NCBI GenBank assembly: GCA_965247995.1
Contig: OZ252041.1
Location: forward strand, 558,001-622,000
Direction: 5' to 3'
Source: JASLZO01 sp965247995
Lineage (GTDB): Bacteria > Chloroflexota > Dehalococcoidia > UBA6926
Length of the DNA stretch: 64,000 nt
The notes below the pieces were generated by a model, which saw nothing but the letters and a program-made list of their open reading frames with translations, searched no databases and was not told where the DNA came from. Both the position numbers and the translations under genes were made by a program. Shown here one piece after another: positions 1 through 7,437 of the stretch. The first letter of the stretch is position 1; each line of letters starts with the position of its first letter.

Positions 1-1185
1 CAGGTGCCCACGCCGCCGGAGATCTTCAGTGATCCCGGGGTCGGCGTCCTTGAAATTCAGGCCTGAATGCCGGACCCCCGGGAACTCCGCAACGGTGCCA
101 TCGAGCTGCACCGTGTGAACGATCGGGAGTCCTTCCGCTCGCCCGACCTCCAAATCTTCAGCTCCGTACGCGGGAGCAACGTGCACGATGCCGGTCCCAT
201 CCGTCAGCGAGACGAAGTTCCCAACGATCACCCGGTGTGCAGGCCGGTCCAGCTCCACCCAATCAAAGAGTGGCTCATAGGTGATCCCCTCAAGGTCCCG
301 TCCCGACGCCTGAGCGATGACCTCATGCGACTCCTCGATCGTCGCGTCGACCAGCGCTTCGGCGAGGATGAGGCGCTCCTGTTGCCCGCCCGCTCCCAGG
401 GCCCCCTCGATCACGACGTACCGGGCGCCCCCCGCCACCGCCAATGCGACGTTCGCCGGGAGGGTCCACGGTGTCGTCGTCCAGGCTAAGAAATAGGTGG
501 GCACGTCCATCCCAGGAAGCGCATTCCGTGCCTCGTCGGTTTCCTTGACGCGCAGCTTGATGTGCACCGACGGATCGGGCGTGTCCTCGCGATATCCCAG
601 TGCAACCTCATGCGAGCTCAGAGACGTTACACAACGCGGGCAGTGCGGCGTGACCTTATAGTCGCGATAGACCAGCCCCTTGTCCCAAAGTTGTTTGAAG
701 ATCCACCAGCCGGACTCGATGTAGTCGTTCGTGAGCGTCACGTATGGGTCGTCCATATCGACCCAGAAGCCAATCCGGTCGGTCAGCGTCTCCCACTCTT
801 TGACGTAACGAAACACGCTTTCCTTGCATCGCTCGTTGAACTCAGCAATGCCGAATTCTTCGATATCCCGTTTCGTAAACAGCCCAAGCTCTCGTTCGAT
901 CTCCAGTTCCACCGGCAGCCCGTGGGTATCCCATCCGCCCTTCCGTGGGGCGTAGTAACCTCGCATCGCCTTGAACCGCGGCATCACATCCTTGAACACG
1001 CGCGCCAGCACGTGGTGGATCCCCGGCACCCCGTTCGCCGTCGGCGGACCCTCGAACATCGTGTACACCGGCCCGCCCGCGCGGGCTTCCACGGACCGGC
1101 GGAACACGTCGCTCTCCTGCCAGCGTCGAAGGACCCTCTCCTCCAGCGCTGGCAGCGAAACCCTGTTGGACACCGGCTCGAACAT
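1..1185 (-). CDS. ileS: Isoleucyl-tRNA synthetase, N-terminal part (runs off the window)
   Basis: Charges tRNA-Ile with isoleucine in the cytosol. The minus-strand frame is open from ATG 1185 to base 1, giving 395 residues of a protein that is usually about 1000 long, so the C-terminus lies outside the window. The class I nucleotide-binding motif appears at residues 49-58 as PPTANG followed by VPGIHH, where GIHH takes the place of HIGH. The CP1 editing-domain peptide TTTPWTLP is at residues 236-243. An AG-rich ribosome site (GAGGTG) lies just before the ATG. A T-box leader directly upstream supports isoleucine-tRNA control. The GIHH form is known in some bacterial IleRS, so it does not imply loss of function. 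Confidence 0.95.
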   Translation of the reverse strand, partial: MFEPVSNRVSLPALEERVLRRWQESDVFRRSVEARAGGPVYTMFEGPPTANGVPGIHHVLARVFKDVMPRFKAMRGYYAPRKGGWDTHGLPVELEIERELGLFTKRDIEEFGIAEFNERCKESVFRYVKEWETLTDRIGFWVDMDDPYVTLTNDYIESGWWIFKQLWDKGLVYRDYKVTPHCPRCVTSLSSHEVALGYREDTPDPSVHIKLRVKETDEARNALPGMDVPTYFLAWTTTPWTLPANVALAVAGGARYVVIEGALGAGGQQERLILAEALVDATIEESHEVIAQASGRDLEGITYEPLFDWVELDRPAHRVIVGNFVSLTDGTGIVHVAPAYGAEDLEVGRAEGLPIVHTVQLDGTVAEFPGVRHSGLNFKDADPGITEDLRRRGHL

Positions 1186-1216
1186 CGCTACATCACCTCG
1201 CCTGAACGACGGCATC

Positions 1217-1248
1217 AAAAAACCCGTCCCTCGCTTGGAGGGACGGGT
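1217..1248 (-). terminator. T-box intrinsic terminator
   Basis: An 11-bp perfect stem (bases 1222-1232 pair with 1238-1248) with a 5-base loop is followed on the minus strand by T residues down to 1217. It sits 32 bases upstream of the ileS start and directly after the T-box core, the normal arrangement for tRNA-controlled attenuation. Confidence 0.85.
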
Positions 1249-1516
1249 CGCGGCCTCTGGCCGTCGCCCGCGGTACCACCCGCCTTGTCCAGCCCGTTAA
1301 GAAGGCTAGACCACCTCTTTGGGCACAGCCGCACACCGGCAATACCCAGGCCTCATCTAACGGCTGGCCAGACCGCCGTCTCCTACTCCCGGTACTTCAA
1401 CCGGTTTCAGATCGGGGCTCGAGAGGGATTTTCGCCGCCGGGCTTTCGCGTCCGCTCCCACCGTACCGGACTCGCTGTGCGGGGACCGCCGGCTACTCGT
1501 CTCCGTTATAGCCTCT
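1217..1516 (-). promoter_or_regulatory. T-box riboswitch leader of ileS
   Basis: The conserved T-box core TGGTACCGCGGG is read on the minus strand at about 1268-1280 and is followed by a strong hairpin with a run of six T. The base after TGG is T, which pairs with discriminator A, as expected for tRNA-Ile. A stretch of about 230 bases upstream can hold stem I to stem III. A possible Ile specifier codon ATC is at 1427-1429 in the context GAAAATCCC, but I did not fold the leader, so the specifier call is tentative. The family role is to let uncharged tRNA-Ile stabilise the antiterminator and so switch ileS on. Confidence 0.85.
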
Positions 1517-1522
1517 CCGGGC

Positions 1523-1551
1523 ATTGTGGAAACGCGTCCCGACCGTGTCAA
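1523..1551 (-). promoter_or_regulatory. Sigma-70-type promoter of the ileS leader
   Basis: On the minus strand a perfect -35 TTGACA (1546-1551) is 17 bases from a -10 CACAAT (1523-1528). Transcription would start near 1516, leaving a leader of about 330 bases that contains the whole T-box. Confidence 0.7.
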
Positions 1552-1597
1552 GACAACGGACAACACCGCAGCCCCGCGACTTGGCCACCGCCGACGA

Positions 1598-1819
1598 TCA
1601 GGCGCTATCCGCTCTCCGAGGCGCGTCGTCGCTCAACCGGCCGAAGATGAGGTATGCGAGTGCCCCGGGCAGCATCCCAACCAGGATGACCCACACCCAT
1701 ACCCACTTGTTGCCGCCACGGACGTTCTTCCTTCGGCCGAGATCGATACCAGCGAACATCTGCATCGACAACTGGAACAGAACTAAGAGCAGAATCGCCG
1801 CAATGGCCAGGAACAGCAC
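1598..1819 (-). CDS. Small membrane protein, phospholipase D nuclease N-terminal (PLDc_N) type
   Basis: 73 residues with two predicted transmembrane segments (about 2-19 and 38-60) separated by a basic linker GRRKNVRGGNK. This two-helix layout with a W/P-rich second helix and a G-R-L tail matches the PLDc_N family of small membrane proteins, whose role is largely unknown. The start is GTG at 1819, backed by an AGGAGG site 8 bases upstream. It lies downstream of the PfkB kinase on the same strand and before the ileS leader. The family assignment rests on overall pattern, not on a catalytic motif. Confidence 0.7.
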   Translation of the reverse strand: MLFLAIAAILLLVLFQLSMQMFAGIDLGRRKNVRGGNKWVWVWVILVGMLPGALAYLIFGRLSDDAPRRADSA

Positions 1820-1885
1820 GTCGCTAACCTCCTGGTCGCCTTGGCTTGGACCGGCGTCCTCGATCCAAGAGCGCCACAGCCATCT

Positions 1886-2752
1886 CTAAGCCTGCTCTCC
1901 CGCCATGATCCGTCGCTCCACCGCTTCCCGGGTCGGCGCACTACCCAACGGTCCGCTCGCCTCGACCGAAAGCGACGCCGCTGCAGACGCAAAGCGTGCT
2001 GCGACCATGGGGTCTCGCGTCTCGGACAATCGCACCAGGAATGCGGCGGCGAAGACATCGCCCGCACCGGTCGGGTCCGTTTCGTGCGCCCGGAACGGTT
2101 CGATCGGATGCCAGTCTCCCGCCCAGTGAAGATCAGCGCCGGCCCCACCGTGCGTGACCACGGTGATCGGAGCCGTCGATCCGAGAATCGGGTCGAGCGC
2201 GTCCAGTCCGCCGTCGAAGTCCTCATCGGAGAGAAGCAACGCCCCAACCGGAGGCAGAGTGGCAAGCGCCGTGATATCGTCCCGCCCGATCGGCGTGTCC
2301 GGCGCACCGCTCCACCGCCGCAGCCATCCCTGGCCGGCAGCACCGATCAACGATCGACGGAACCGGCCCAGCATCGTCGGGTCGACCTCGTTAATCACCG
2401 GCGCGGCCAACAGGATCTGCGTGTCCAACCATTCGTACGGGATGTGCTCGACGTCTAACCTCTCAGCTTTGGCGGAGACATATTGCGTCCGACCGGATCC
2501 CGTCTGTTGGTTCCTAAACGTCGTCGTGACCGGGGCGCTAGTACGTGCCACACCAACCTCGGATGGGAGATACGCCCCCAGAGGCAGGTCGTCTTCACAG
2601 CTGGTGACGATCCCGACGTTCCGCCCGAGGCGGGACGCCGTGACTGCAGCGTATGACACCGACCCACCGAGACTCCACGATCGGCCGTCGTCTTCTAGGT
2701 CACGCGTTACGTGGCCGATCGCCACGAAGTCCGGGGTGACCGATCGGTTCAT
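1886..2752 (-). CDS. PfkB-family carbohydrate/nucleoside kinase
   Basis: A 288-residue ribokinase-like sugar kinase. The N-terminal region holds the substrate-side glycine motif (LGGSVSYAAVTASRLG, near residue 28) and the C-terminal signature DPTGAGDVFAA begins at residue 226, with Asp232 as the expected catalytic base. The length is a little short for the family (usually 300-350). The substrate cannot be told from sequence alone; ribose, fructose or a nucleoside are all possible. It follows jag by about 105 bases on the same strand and may be transcribed with it. Confidence 0.85.
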   Translation of the reverse strand: MNRSVTPDFVAIGHVTRDLEDDGRSWSLGGSVSYAAVTASRLGRNVGIVTSCEDDLPLGAYLPSEVGVARTSAPVTTTFRNQQTGSGRTQYVSAKAERLDVEHIPYEWLDTQILLAAPVINEVDPTMLGRFRRSLIGAAGQGWLRRWSGAPDTPIGRDDITALATLPPVGALLLSDEDFDGGLDALDPILGSTAPITVVTHGGAGADLHWAGDWHPIEPFRAHETDPTGAGDVFAAAFLVRLSETRDPMVAARFASAAASLSVEASGPLGSAPTREAVERRIMAGEQA

Positions 2753-2857
2753 GAACGCCTCGAACCCCTCACTGGACCGCGCTATCGGCGCTCAGGCGAG
2801 CGCAAGCCACATATCGAGCCACGTCACGCGGGACAGCAACGTGACGACGTCCGCGTC

Positions 2858-3727
2858 TTAGTCCTCATCGCCCTCGTCTGCCATCGGTCCAAGCTCGTCG
2901 TCGAACGCCGGTTGACGCTGCTCCGGTTCAGAGCGTGGAGGGCTAGGGGCGGGGACCCGCTGGTCTGGCTGCGGGCCACGTCCGCGCCCTCCGCCCCGGG
3001 CGGGAGGCGCTTCTCCACCTTTGAGCGACACGGTCACTCGGCGTTCTTCGCCTTCCCCCGAACTTTGGGTCTCAATCGCCGTATTGTCCGCCAGCGTCGT
3101 GTGCACAATCCTCCGTTCCGCCGGCGTCATGGGGTCGAGAGTGATTGCCCGCCGCCGTTGCTCCACGCGGTCAGCGGCCCGGAGCGCCAGTTGTTCGGCG
3201 CGATCGAGCCGCCGTTGCTGGTATCCCTCAACGTCCACACGGACGGGGATGTAGTGGCCCAGTGTCCTGCTCACCATCGTCGTGACGATGGATTGAAGAT
3301 CGTGCAGGGTCGCGCCACGCCTCCCAATCAATAGTCCCGCATCCGCTCCGTAGAGGTCCAATATCACGGGTTCCCCAACACCGTCCACGTCCGGGTCAGT
3401 ACTGGGGTTGTAGACGTCGATCTCTACCTCGACGTCCATCAGGTTCAACAGCTCTTCGATGATGTCCCGTGCCCGGTCCGCCTCTTCATCGCTGACGAAG
3501 ACAACCTCGTCCCGTGGTGCTCGCTCAGCCATAGGTGGCGGAGCGTCTTCCCCACGGACCGACACCTGGACCCGGGCCTCTTCGGACCCAATCCCAAGAA
3601 TCCCGCCCCGCCCTTCGTTAAGAACGACGACGTCGGCGTCTTCTCGGTCTATTCCGAGTTGCTCCAGCGCGGCTTCTACCGCTTCCTCGACTGTCCTCCC
3701 GGTCGTCTCCAGTGGCCCCTGCTCCAT
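2858..3727 (-). CDS. jag: Jag/KhpB RNA-binding protein (Jag-N, KH, R3H)
   Basis: 289 residues. The Jag-N domain is at about 3-55 (TGRTVEEAVEAALEQLGI), an acidic linker follows, a KH domain is at about 95-165 with the GRRG loop at 135-138, and an R3H domain is at about 200-235 with R205 and H209. The last 50 residues are a Pro/Gly/Arg-rich tail. Jag proteins bind RNA with KhpA and influence cell division and membrane protein synthesis in Gram-positive bacteria. It follows yidC, the usual neighbour. The start at 3727 fits the Jag-N domain exactly, which means the gene begins 110 bases inside yidC in another frame. Confidence 0.93.
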   Translation of the reverse strand: MEQGPLETTGRTVEEAVEAALEQLGIDREDADVVVLNEGRGGILGIGSEEARVQVSVRGEDAPPPMAERAPRDEVVFVSDEEADRARDIIEELLNLMDVEVEIDVYNPSTDPDVDGVGEPVILDLYGADAGLLIGRRGATLHDLQSIVTTMVSRTLGHYIPVRVDVEGYQQRRLDRAEQLALRAADRVEQRRRAITLDPMTPAERRIVHTTLADNTAIETQSSGEGEERRVTVSLKGGEAPPARGGGRGRGPQPDQRVPAPSPPRSEPEQRQPAFDDELGPMADEGDED

Positions 3728-4526
3728 CCTCAGTCCTCGATTCGATTACTGCTGCGGCAGGCGCCGGCGTCGGTGTACGCCGACCAATACGGAGATTTCC
3801 GAACCCCGTGGTGAACCCCTGCATACCCACAGTGATGCCGTTAGAAACGAACCAGTATAGGGCTAGCCCCGAAGGGAAAGTAAATGCGAAGAACCCCAGC
3901 ATAATGGGGAACATGAACAGCATGATTTGCTGCTGCTGGCGCTGTTGGGCAGAGGCGGCCGGGGGCGACAGCATCTTCTGTTGAGCCCAGGTAGATACGC
4001 CAACGAGTAAGGGAAGGACTGCGTCCAGCGGGCCGCCCGTGTTGCTGGGTACGGCCAAGTCGAACCAGAGGAACCCCGTGTCGAGTGGCAAAACGTCGGC
4101 CCCGACTGGGTTCCAATCGTAGAGCCTTTGGGACAGATAGACGAACGCCCCCGGAAGGTTCCCAAGGCCCTTGATGATCGCGTAGTACAGGCCGATCCAG
4201 ATCGGAAACTGAATCAGCATTGGGCCCAAGCACCCGAGAGGGTTCACTCCCGCTTCCCGATAGAGACGCCACATCCGTCGGTTTATTTCTTGCGGTTCGT
4301 CGCGGTATCGAGTGCGGAGTTTCTCGATCTCCGGCTGTAGCGCCTGCATCCGGGCGGTCGAACGGAATTGGCGGAGCGTCAGTGGGAAGAACAAGACGCG
4401 GACCACCACCGTGAGGGCCACGATCGCCGCCGCCATGTTCTCCGCCAGCAACGCATACAGCAGCAGCAGCGCGTTCAGCATCGGCCTGAGCATCAGGAAG
4501 ATGAAAATGTCGCCAAGCAGTTCCAT
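3618..4526 (-). CDS. yidC: Membrane protein insertase YidC/Oxa1
   Basis: 302 residues, the short Gram-positive/Oxa1-like form without the large periplasmic domain of Proteobacteria. Hydrophobic segments lie at about 5-50, 112-135, 160-185 and 205-245. The family motif around MLIQFPIWIGLYYAI and the final hairpin FTFPSGLALYWFVSN are clear. A cytosolic tail after residue 250 is highly charged and ends in a run of seven Arg; such basic tails bind ribosomes in some YidC2 proteins. The last 36 residues overlap the start of jag in a different frame. The protein inserts membrane proteins on its own or with SecYEG. Confidence 0.95.
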   Translation of the reverse strand: MELLGDIFIFLMLRPMLNALLLLYALLAENMAAAIVALTVVVRVLFFPLTLRQFRSTARMQALQPEIEKLRTRYRDEPQEINRRMWRLYREAGVNPLGCLGPMLIQFPIWIGLYYAIIKGLGNLPGAFVYLSQRLYDWNPVGADVLPLDTGFLWFDLAVPSNTGGPLDAVLPLLVGVSTWAQQKMLSPPAASAQQRQQQQIMLFMFPIMLGFFAFTFPSGLALYWFVSNGITVGMQGFTTGFGNLRIGRRTPTPAPAAAVIESRTEDGAGATGDDREDSRGSGRSRAGATRNRPRRRRRRRS

Positions 4527-4558
4527 AACGTTCCAGACTCAGATGACGCGCGGTTCGA

Positions 4559-5755
4559 TCATTGGCTTGCCGGGTAGACCTGCACGGGTTGACGCGCAGC
4601 CGGAGCAACGCGGTACAGCCGCCCGTTCTGGGCGTAGATGAGCGCGTTTGGCCCCATCGACAGCACCGGCGCGTATGAGGGCGATGTCAGAGCAATCCCC
4701 GCCCTCGGCGTCCCGTTCGCAGTATCAATCCACCACGTCTCCTCCGCTTCGTTCGCGATCAGAACCGAGGTCCCGCCCACCAGGGCCGGCGCGCCCCTGA
4801 TCGCTCCGCCGGTCTCAACTCGCCGTTCACGGAATTCGGTCCCAGACGCCGCATCGAGCACGTAGAGGTTGTGGTCCAAGGAGGGGACGTACAGCAGCCC
4901 GTTGTGAAGCAACGTCTCGGCCCAGATCCAGTTCTCGGATTGGAACGGTTCCAACCAACGGGGTGCGCCGTCGTCCACGTCTACCGCGTAGACCCGGCCA
5001 TCGAATGAACCGAAGTAGGCGACGCCATCTTGGACGACCGGTCGCACACCGATGCCGGCGTCGGCCGCGAATCGCCACGCTTCCACTCCGGCACGGGCGC
5101 CGCTCAGCGGGTCGTCTTGGGTGTGCACGGCGTGGAGCACTCCGTCCAGCGTCCCAACCAGCGCGAGGCCGTCGATGATCGCGGCAGTCGACCAGATGTT
5201 CCCATCCGCCTCGAACGTCCACACGGCCGTCCCCGTGACCCCGCCCCCTGAAGGAGGTTCGATCCCATAAAGGGTCCCATCCTCGCTCCCAATCACCACC
5301 AGTCCGTCGGCCAGCGCGGGGCCGGCCACAAATGCCGAGTCCCCAGTGAAGCTCCAGACTTCTTGGCCCGCACCTATGCCCAACCCAATGTCTCCGCCTA
5401 GACCAATGGCATAGAGCACTCCATCGAATCCTCCGGCGTAGACCAGACGCCCGTCGGTAACCGGAGACCCGAACACCGCCCGGACGTTGTTCCGGCCATC
5501 TTCCGTCTGCACGCTCCACAGCTCAGATCCATCGCTCGTTGAGACTGCGACGATCTCGCCGGAGCGCGTACCAAGCACCACCGTGGTGTCGTCGATCCGA
5601 AGCGGCGCCGCCCACGCCGTCGTGCCGAAGAACCGGCCCGTTGCGGAACACCCAGCGCTCAGGAGAAGAAAGCTGCAGATCAGCAGGCCGAACGCGAACA
5701 GCCGGTCGATGCTGGCGGGCCGCGGCGCGTCCTTTGGCTTACGGAACAGGGTCAT
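4559..5755 (-). CDS. PQQ-type beta-propeller lipoprotein (BamB-like fold)
   Basis: 398 residues with a signal peptide ending in the lipobox LLSAGC (Cys36), so it should be lipid-anchored outside the cytoplasmic membrane. The rest is made of repeating propeller blades of the PQQ_2/YVTN type (for example VVIGSEDGTLYGIEPPSG, VAYFGSFDGRVYAVD, LYVPSLDHNLYVLDAASG). It has none of the catalytic residues of a quinoprotein dehydrogenase that I can recognise. The gene overlaps yidD by 17 bases and lies 32 bases before yidC, so it is embedded in the insertase operon. A role in assisting exported or membrane proteins is inference from that context. Confidence 0.85.
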   Translation of the reverse strand: MTLFRKPKDAPRPASIDRLFAFGLLICSFLLLSAGCSATGRFFGTTAWAAPLRIDDTTVVLGTRSGEIVAVSTSDGSELWSVQTEDGRNNVRAVFGSPVTDGRLVYAGGFDGVLYAIGLGGDIGLGIGAGQEVWSFTGDSAFVAGPALADGLVVIGSEDGTLYGIEPPSGGGVTGTAVWTFEADGNIWSTAAIIDGLALVGTLDGVLHAVHTQDDPLSGARAGVEAWRFAADAGIGVRPVVQDGVAYFGSFDGRVYAVDVDDGAPRWLEPFQSENWIWAETLLHNGLLYVPSLDHNLYVLDAASGTEFRERRVETGGAIRGAPALVGGTSVLIANEAEETWWIDTANGTPRAGIALTSPSYAPVLSMGPNALIYAQNGRLYRVAPAARQPVQVYPASQ

Positions 5756-5951
5756 ATCCTCCCGCCCGCGAGAGGGGGTGACACCTTCCCAATCGCTTCG
5801 CCGCTAGCCAGCTGCCGCGCAGCGCACCGTGCCGCTCGATCGCGTCGTGAGCGTACTCGGAGCACGTCGGCGTGAAGCGGCACGCCGACGGGATATACGG
5901 GGATAGCGCGACTTTGTACAGCCGCAGCATGCCGAGCGCCACGCTCTTCAT
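5739..5951 (-). CDS. yidD: Membrane protein insertion efficiency factor YidD
   Basis: 70 residues when started at the ATG at 5951. The family pattern LRLYKVALSPYIPSACRFTPTCSEY is intact (hallmark residues Cys and the PTCSEYA box), followed by HGALRGSWLAAKRLGRCHPL. The start overlaps the rnpA stop as ATGA, implying translational coupling. YidD is a small amphipathic membrane-associated protein that improves YidC-dependent insertion; it is normally encoded between rnpA and yidC, as here, apart from the inserted propeller gene. Confidence 0.95.
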   Translation of the reverse strand: MKSVALGMLRLYKVALSPYIPSACRFTPTCSEYAHDAIERHGALRGSWLAAKRLGRCHPLSRAGGYDPVP

Positions 5952-6340
5952 GCCATGACCTCTCGCCGTTGCCGGTCCGCTGCCCATTCTTTCGTTTGAA
6001 GAGCATTTATGAGGATTCCAGCCCGCGAGAAGGCGTCGCCTAAAGCGGACTCGAGCTCACCAAACGAGGCCTCGCCGACGGCCGGACGGGCAATAATCAC
6101 AACGTCCAACCCCTCCTTGACCTCCATCCGCCGGATTGCTTCCCGCAGGCGGCGCTTCACCAGGTTTCGCGTTACCGCGCCGCCAACACGCTTCCCGACC
6201 GAGAACCCAAAGCGCGCCGTCGAGAGCGAATTGGGCGCGGAACGCACGACGAACAGCCGGTTCGCTCGCCCCTGTGCTGCCTGGGATACGTGAATAAAAT
6301 CGGCGCGTCGTCTGAGCCGCAGCCGACGCGGCAGTCCCAT
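5948..6340 (-). CDS. rnpA: Ribonuclease P protein component
   Basis: 130 residues. The basic N-terminus RRLRLRRRADFIHV and the RNR-type signature VGGAVTRNLVKRRLREAIRR (about residues 52-71) are characteristic of the RnpA protein that partners the RNase P RNA in tRNA 5' processing. The gene starts 10 bases after rpmH and overlaps yidD by 4 bases, the conserved bacterial order rpmH-rnpA-yidD. Confidence 0.96.
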   Translation of the reverse strand: MGLPRRLRLRRRADFIHVSQAAQGRANRLFVVRSAPNSLSTARFGFSVGKRVGGAVTRNLVKRRLREAIRRMEVKEGLDVVIIARPAVGEASFGELESALGDAFSRAGILINALQTKEWAADRQRREVMA

Positions 6341-6350
6341 CAGGAAACGC

Positions 6351-6488
6351 CTATGGAGCCAACCGGCGGCGCCCTTTCGCCCTCCGGCGCGCGATCACTG
6401 CGCGTCCTCCGGGGTCGCGCATTCTGGCTCGAAACCCGTGGACTCGCTTGCGGCGCCGAACCTTCGGCTGATAGGTGCGTTTGGGCAT
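6351..6488 (-). CDS. rpmH: 50S ribosomal protein L34
   Basis: A 45-residue, very basic protein reading MPKRTYQPKVRRRKRVHGF at its start and ending in ARRRAKGRRRLAP. This is the complete L34 signature (T-x-QP, HGFRxRM, GRxVIxRRRxKGRxxL). The ATG is at 6488 and the stop TAG at 6351-6353, 10 bases before rnpA. It is too short for a standard length cutoff and easily missed. Confidence 0.97.
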   Translation of the reverse strand: MPKRTYQPKVRRRKRVHGFRARMRDPGGRAVIARRRAKGRRRLAP

Positions 6489-6552
6489 GACAACGGTGAA
6501 TTATACGGTCGCCGGATTGGCGCTGCAAACGACGCGACTCCTAGCGCCCAGT

Positions 6553-7284
6553 TCAGAGCGGACGCTTCCGCGGGACTCCCACCCGCCGCGGAAAGCCCGA
6601 TGGCGTCGGGGCGATCTTCTCGATCACGACGACCGACCTATCACTATGGTCGCTCGTCGCCAGCCGCCCACCCACTGCCTCGATCGCGCGCACCGCATGG
6701 GCAGCTTCTCGTTCGTAGTCCCGTCCACGCGGCAGCAGTACTCTTCCTCCGACCCGGACGAGCGGCACACACAACTCGGCCAGAACGCGTATAGACCCGA
6801 CCGCCCGCGCCACCGCGACGTCGTAGGCCTCTCGGTGCTCCTCGGTACGCCCAACGTCCTCCGCGCGCGCCGCGATCACACGCGTCCCCGCCGTGGTAGG
6901 TCCTAACACTTCGACCGCGTGACGGAGGAACTGCGCCTTCTTTCCGTTGGAGTCGAGCAACACGACGTCGACGCGGTCGCCCACCGCGATCTTCAACGGC
7001 AGGCCCGGAATCCCCGCTCCGCTCCCAACATCGATCAGCCGAAGTGGCGACGAATCCAGGCCTTCTCTGGCGAGCACCAGCGGGACGAGCTCGAGACTGC
7101 CACTGACCAGCGTCTCATCGATCGCGTTTGGATCCTTCAGTCCGGTGAGATTCGTCGTCTCGTTCCACGCGACGATCTCGTCCCGGTACCGCGCAAACGC
7201 CCGCCCCTGGTCGTCATCCACCGCCACACCCAGGGCACGCGCTTCAGATACGAACGCTCGGTTCGATACGTGGTGCTGATTCAC
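6553..7284 (-). CDS. rsmG: 16S rRNA (guanine-527-N7) methyltransferase RsmG (GidB)
   Basis: The SAM-binding motif LIDVGSGAGIPGLPLKI, the preceding NLTG element and the VAVARAVGSIRVLAEL block identify RsmG, which methylates G527 of 16S rRNA. The frame is open up to 7401, but bases 7376-7413 form the terminator of the upstream gene, so a start inside it is unlikely. I chose GTG 7284, giving 243 residues, near the family length of 210-240; GTG 7320 is an alternative. It lies 64 bases before rpmH on the same strand. Confidence 0.9.
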   Translation of the reverse strand: MNQHHVSNRAFVSEARALGVAVDDDQGRAFARYRDEIVAWNETTNLTGLKDPNAIDETLVSGSLELVPLVLAREGLDSSPLRLIDVGSGAGIPGLPLKIAVGDRVDVVLLDSNGKKAQFLRHAVEVLGPTTAGTRVIAARAEDVGRTEEHREAYDVAVARAVGSIRVLAELCVPLVRVGGRVLLPRGRDYEREAAHAVRAIEAVGGRLATSDHSDRSVVVIEKIAPTPSGFPRRVGVPRKRPL

Positions 7285-7375
7285 TGCGAAAGGTCCCCAT
7301 GCCTCGGCATCATGGTCCACGATACCGCCTCGCCGCAGCCACGCGAACGGATGCGATGTCCCAGGGTCCCAACAA

Positions 7376-7413
7376 CCACACCGGCGCATGCCTGTTGACA
7401 CGCGCCGGTGTGG
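7376..7413 (-). terminator. Hairpin terminator after the VWA gene
   Basis: A perfect 12-bp inverted repeat (7376-7387 with 7402-7413) with a 14-base loop lies 24 bases after the stop of the minus-strand VWA gene. It is followed by TTGTTG on that strand. It separates the sigma/VWA unit from rsmG. Confidence 0.6.
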
Positions 7414-7437
7414 CGGGGGTGGCGAGGTGGCCAGGAG

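Noticed and set aside
562..1650. Long plus-strand open frame of 362 codons
   Set aside because: It lies antisense to ileS and its T-box leader; the product has low-complexity, Arg/Pro-rich composition and no domain.
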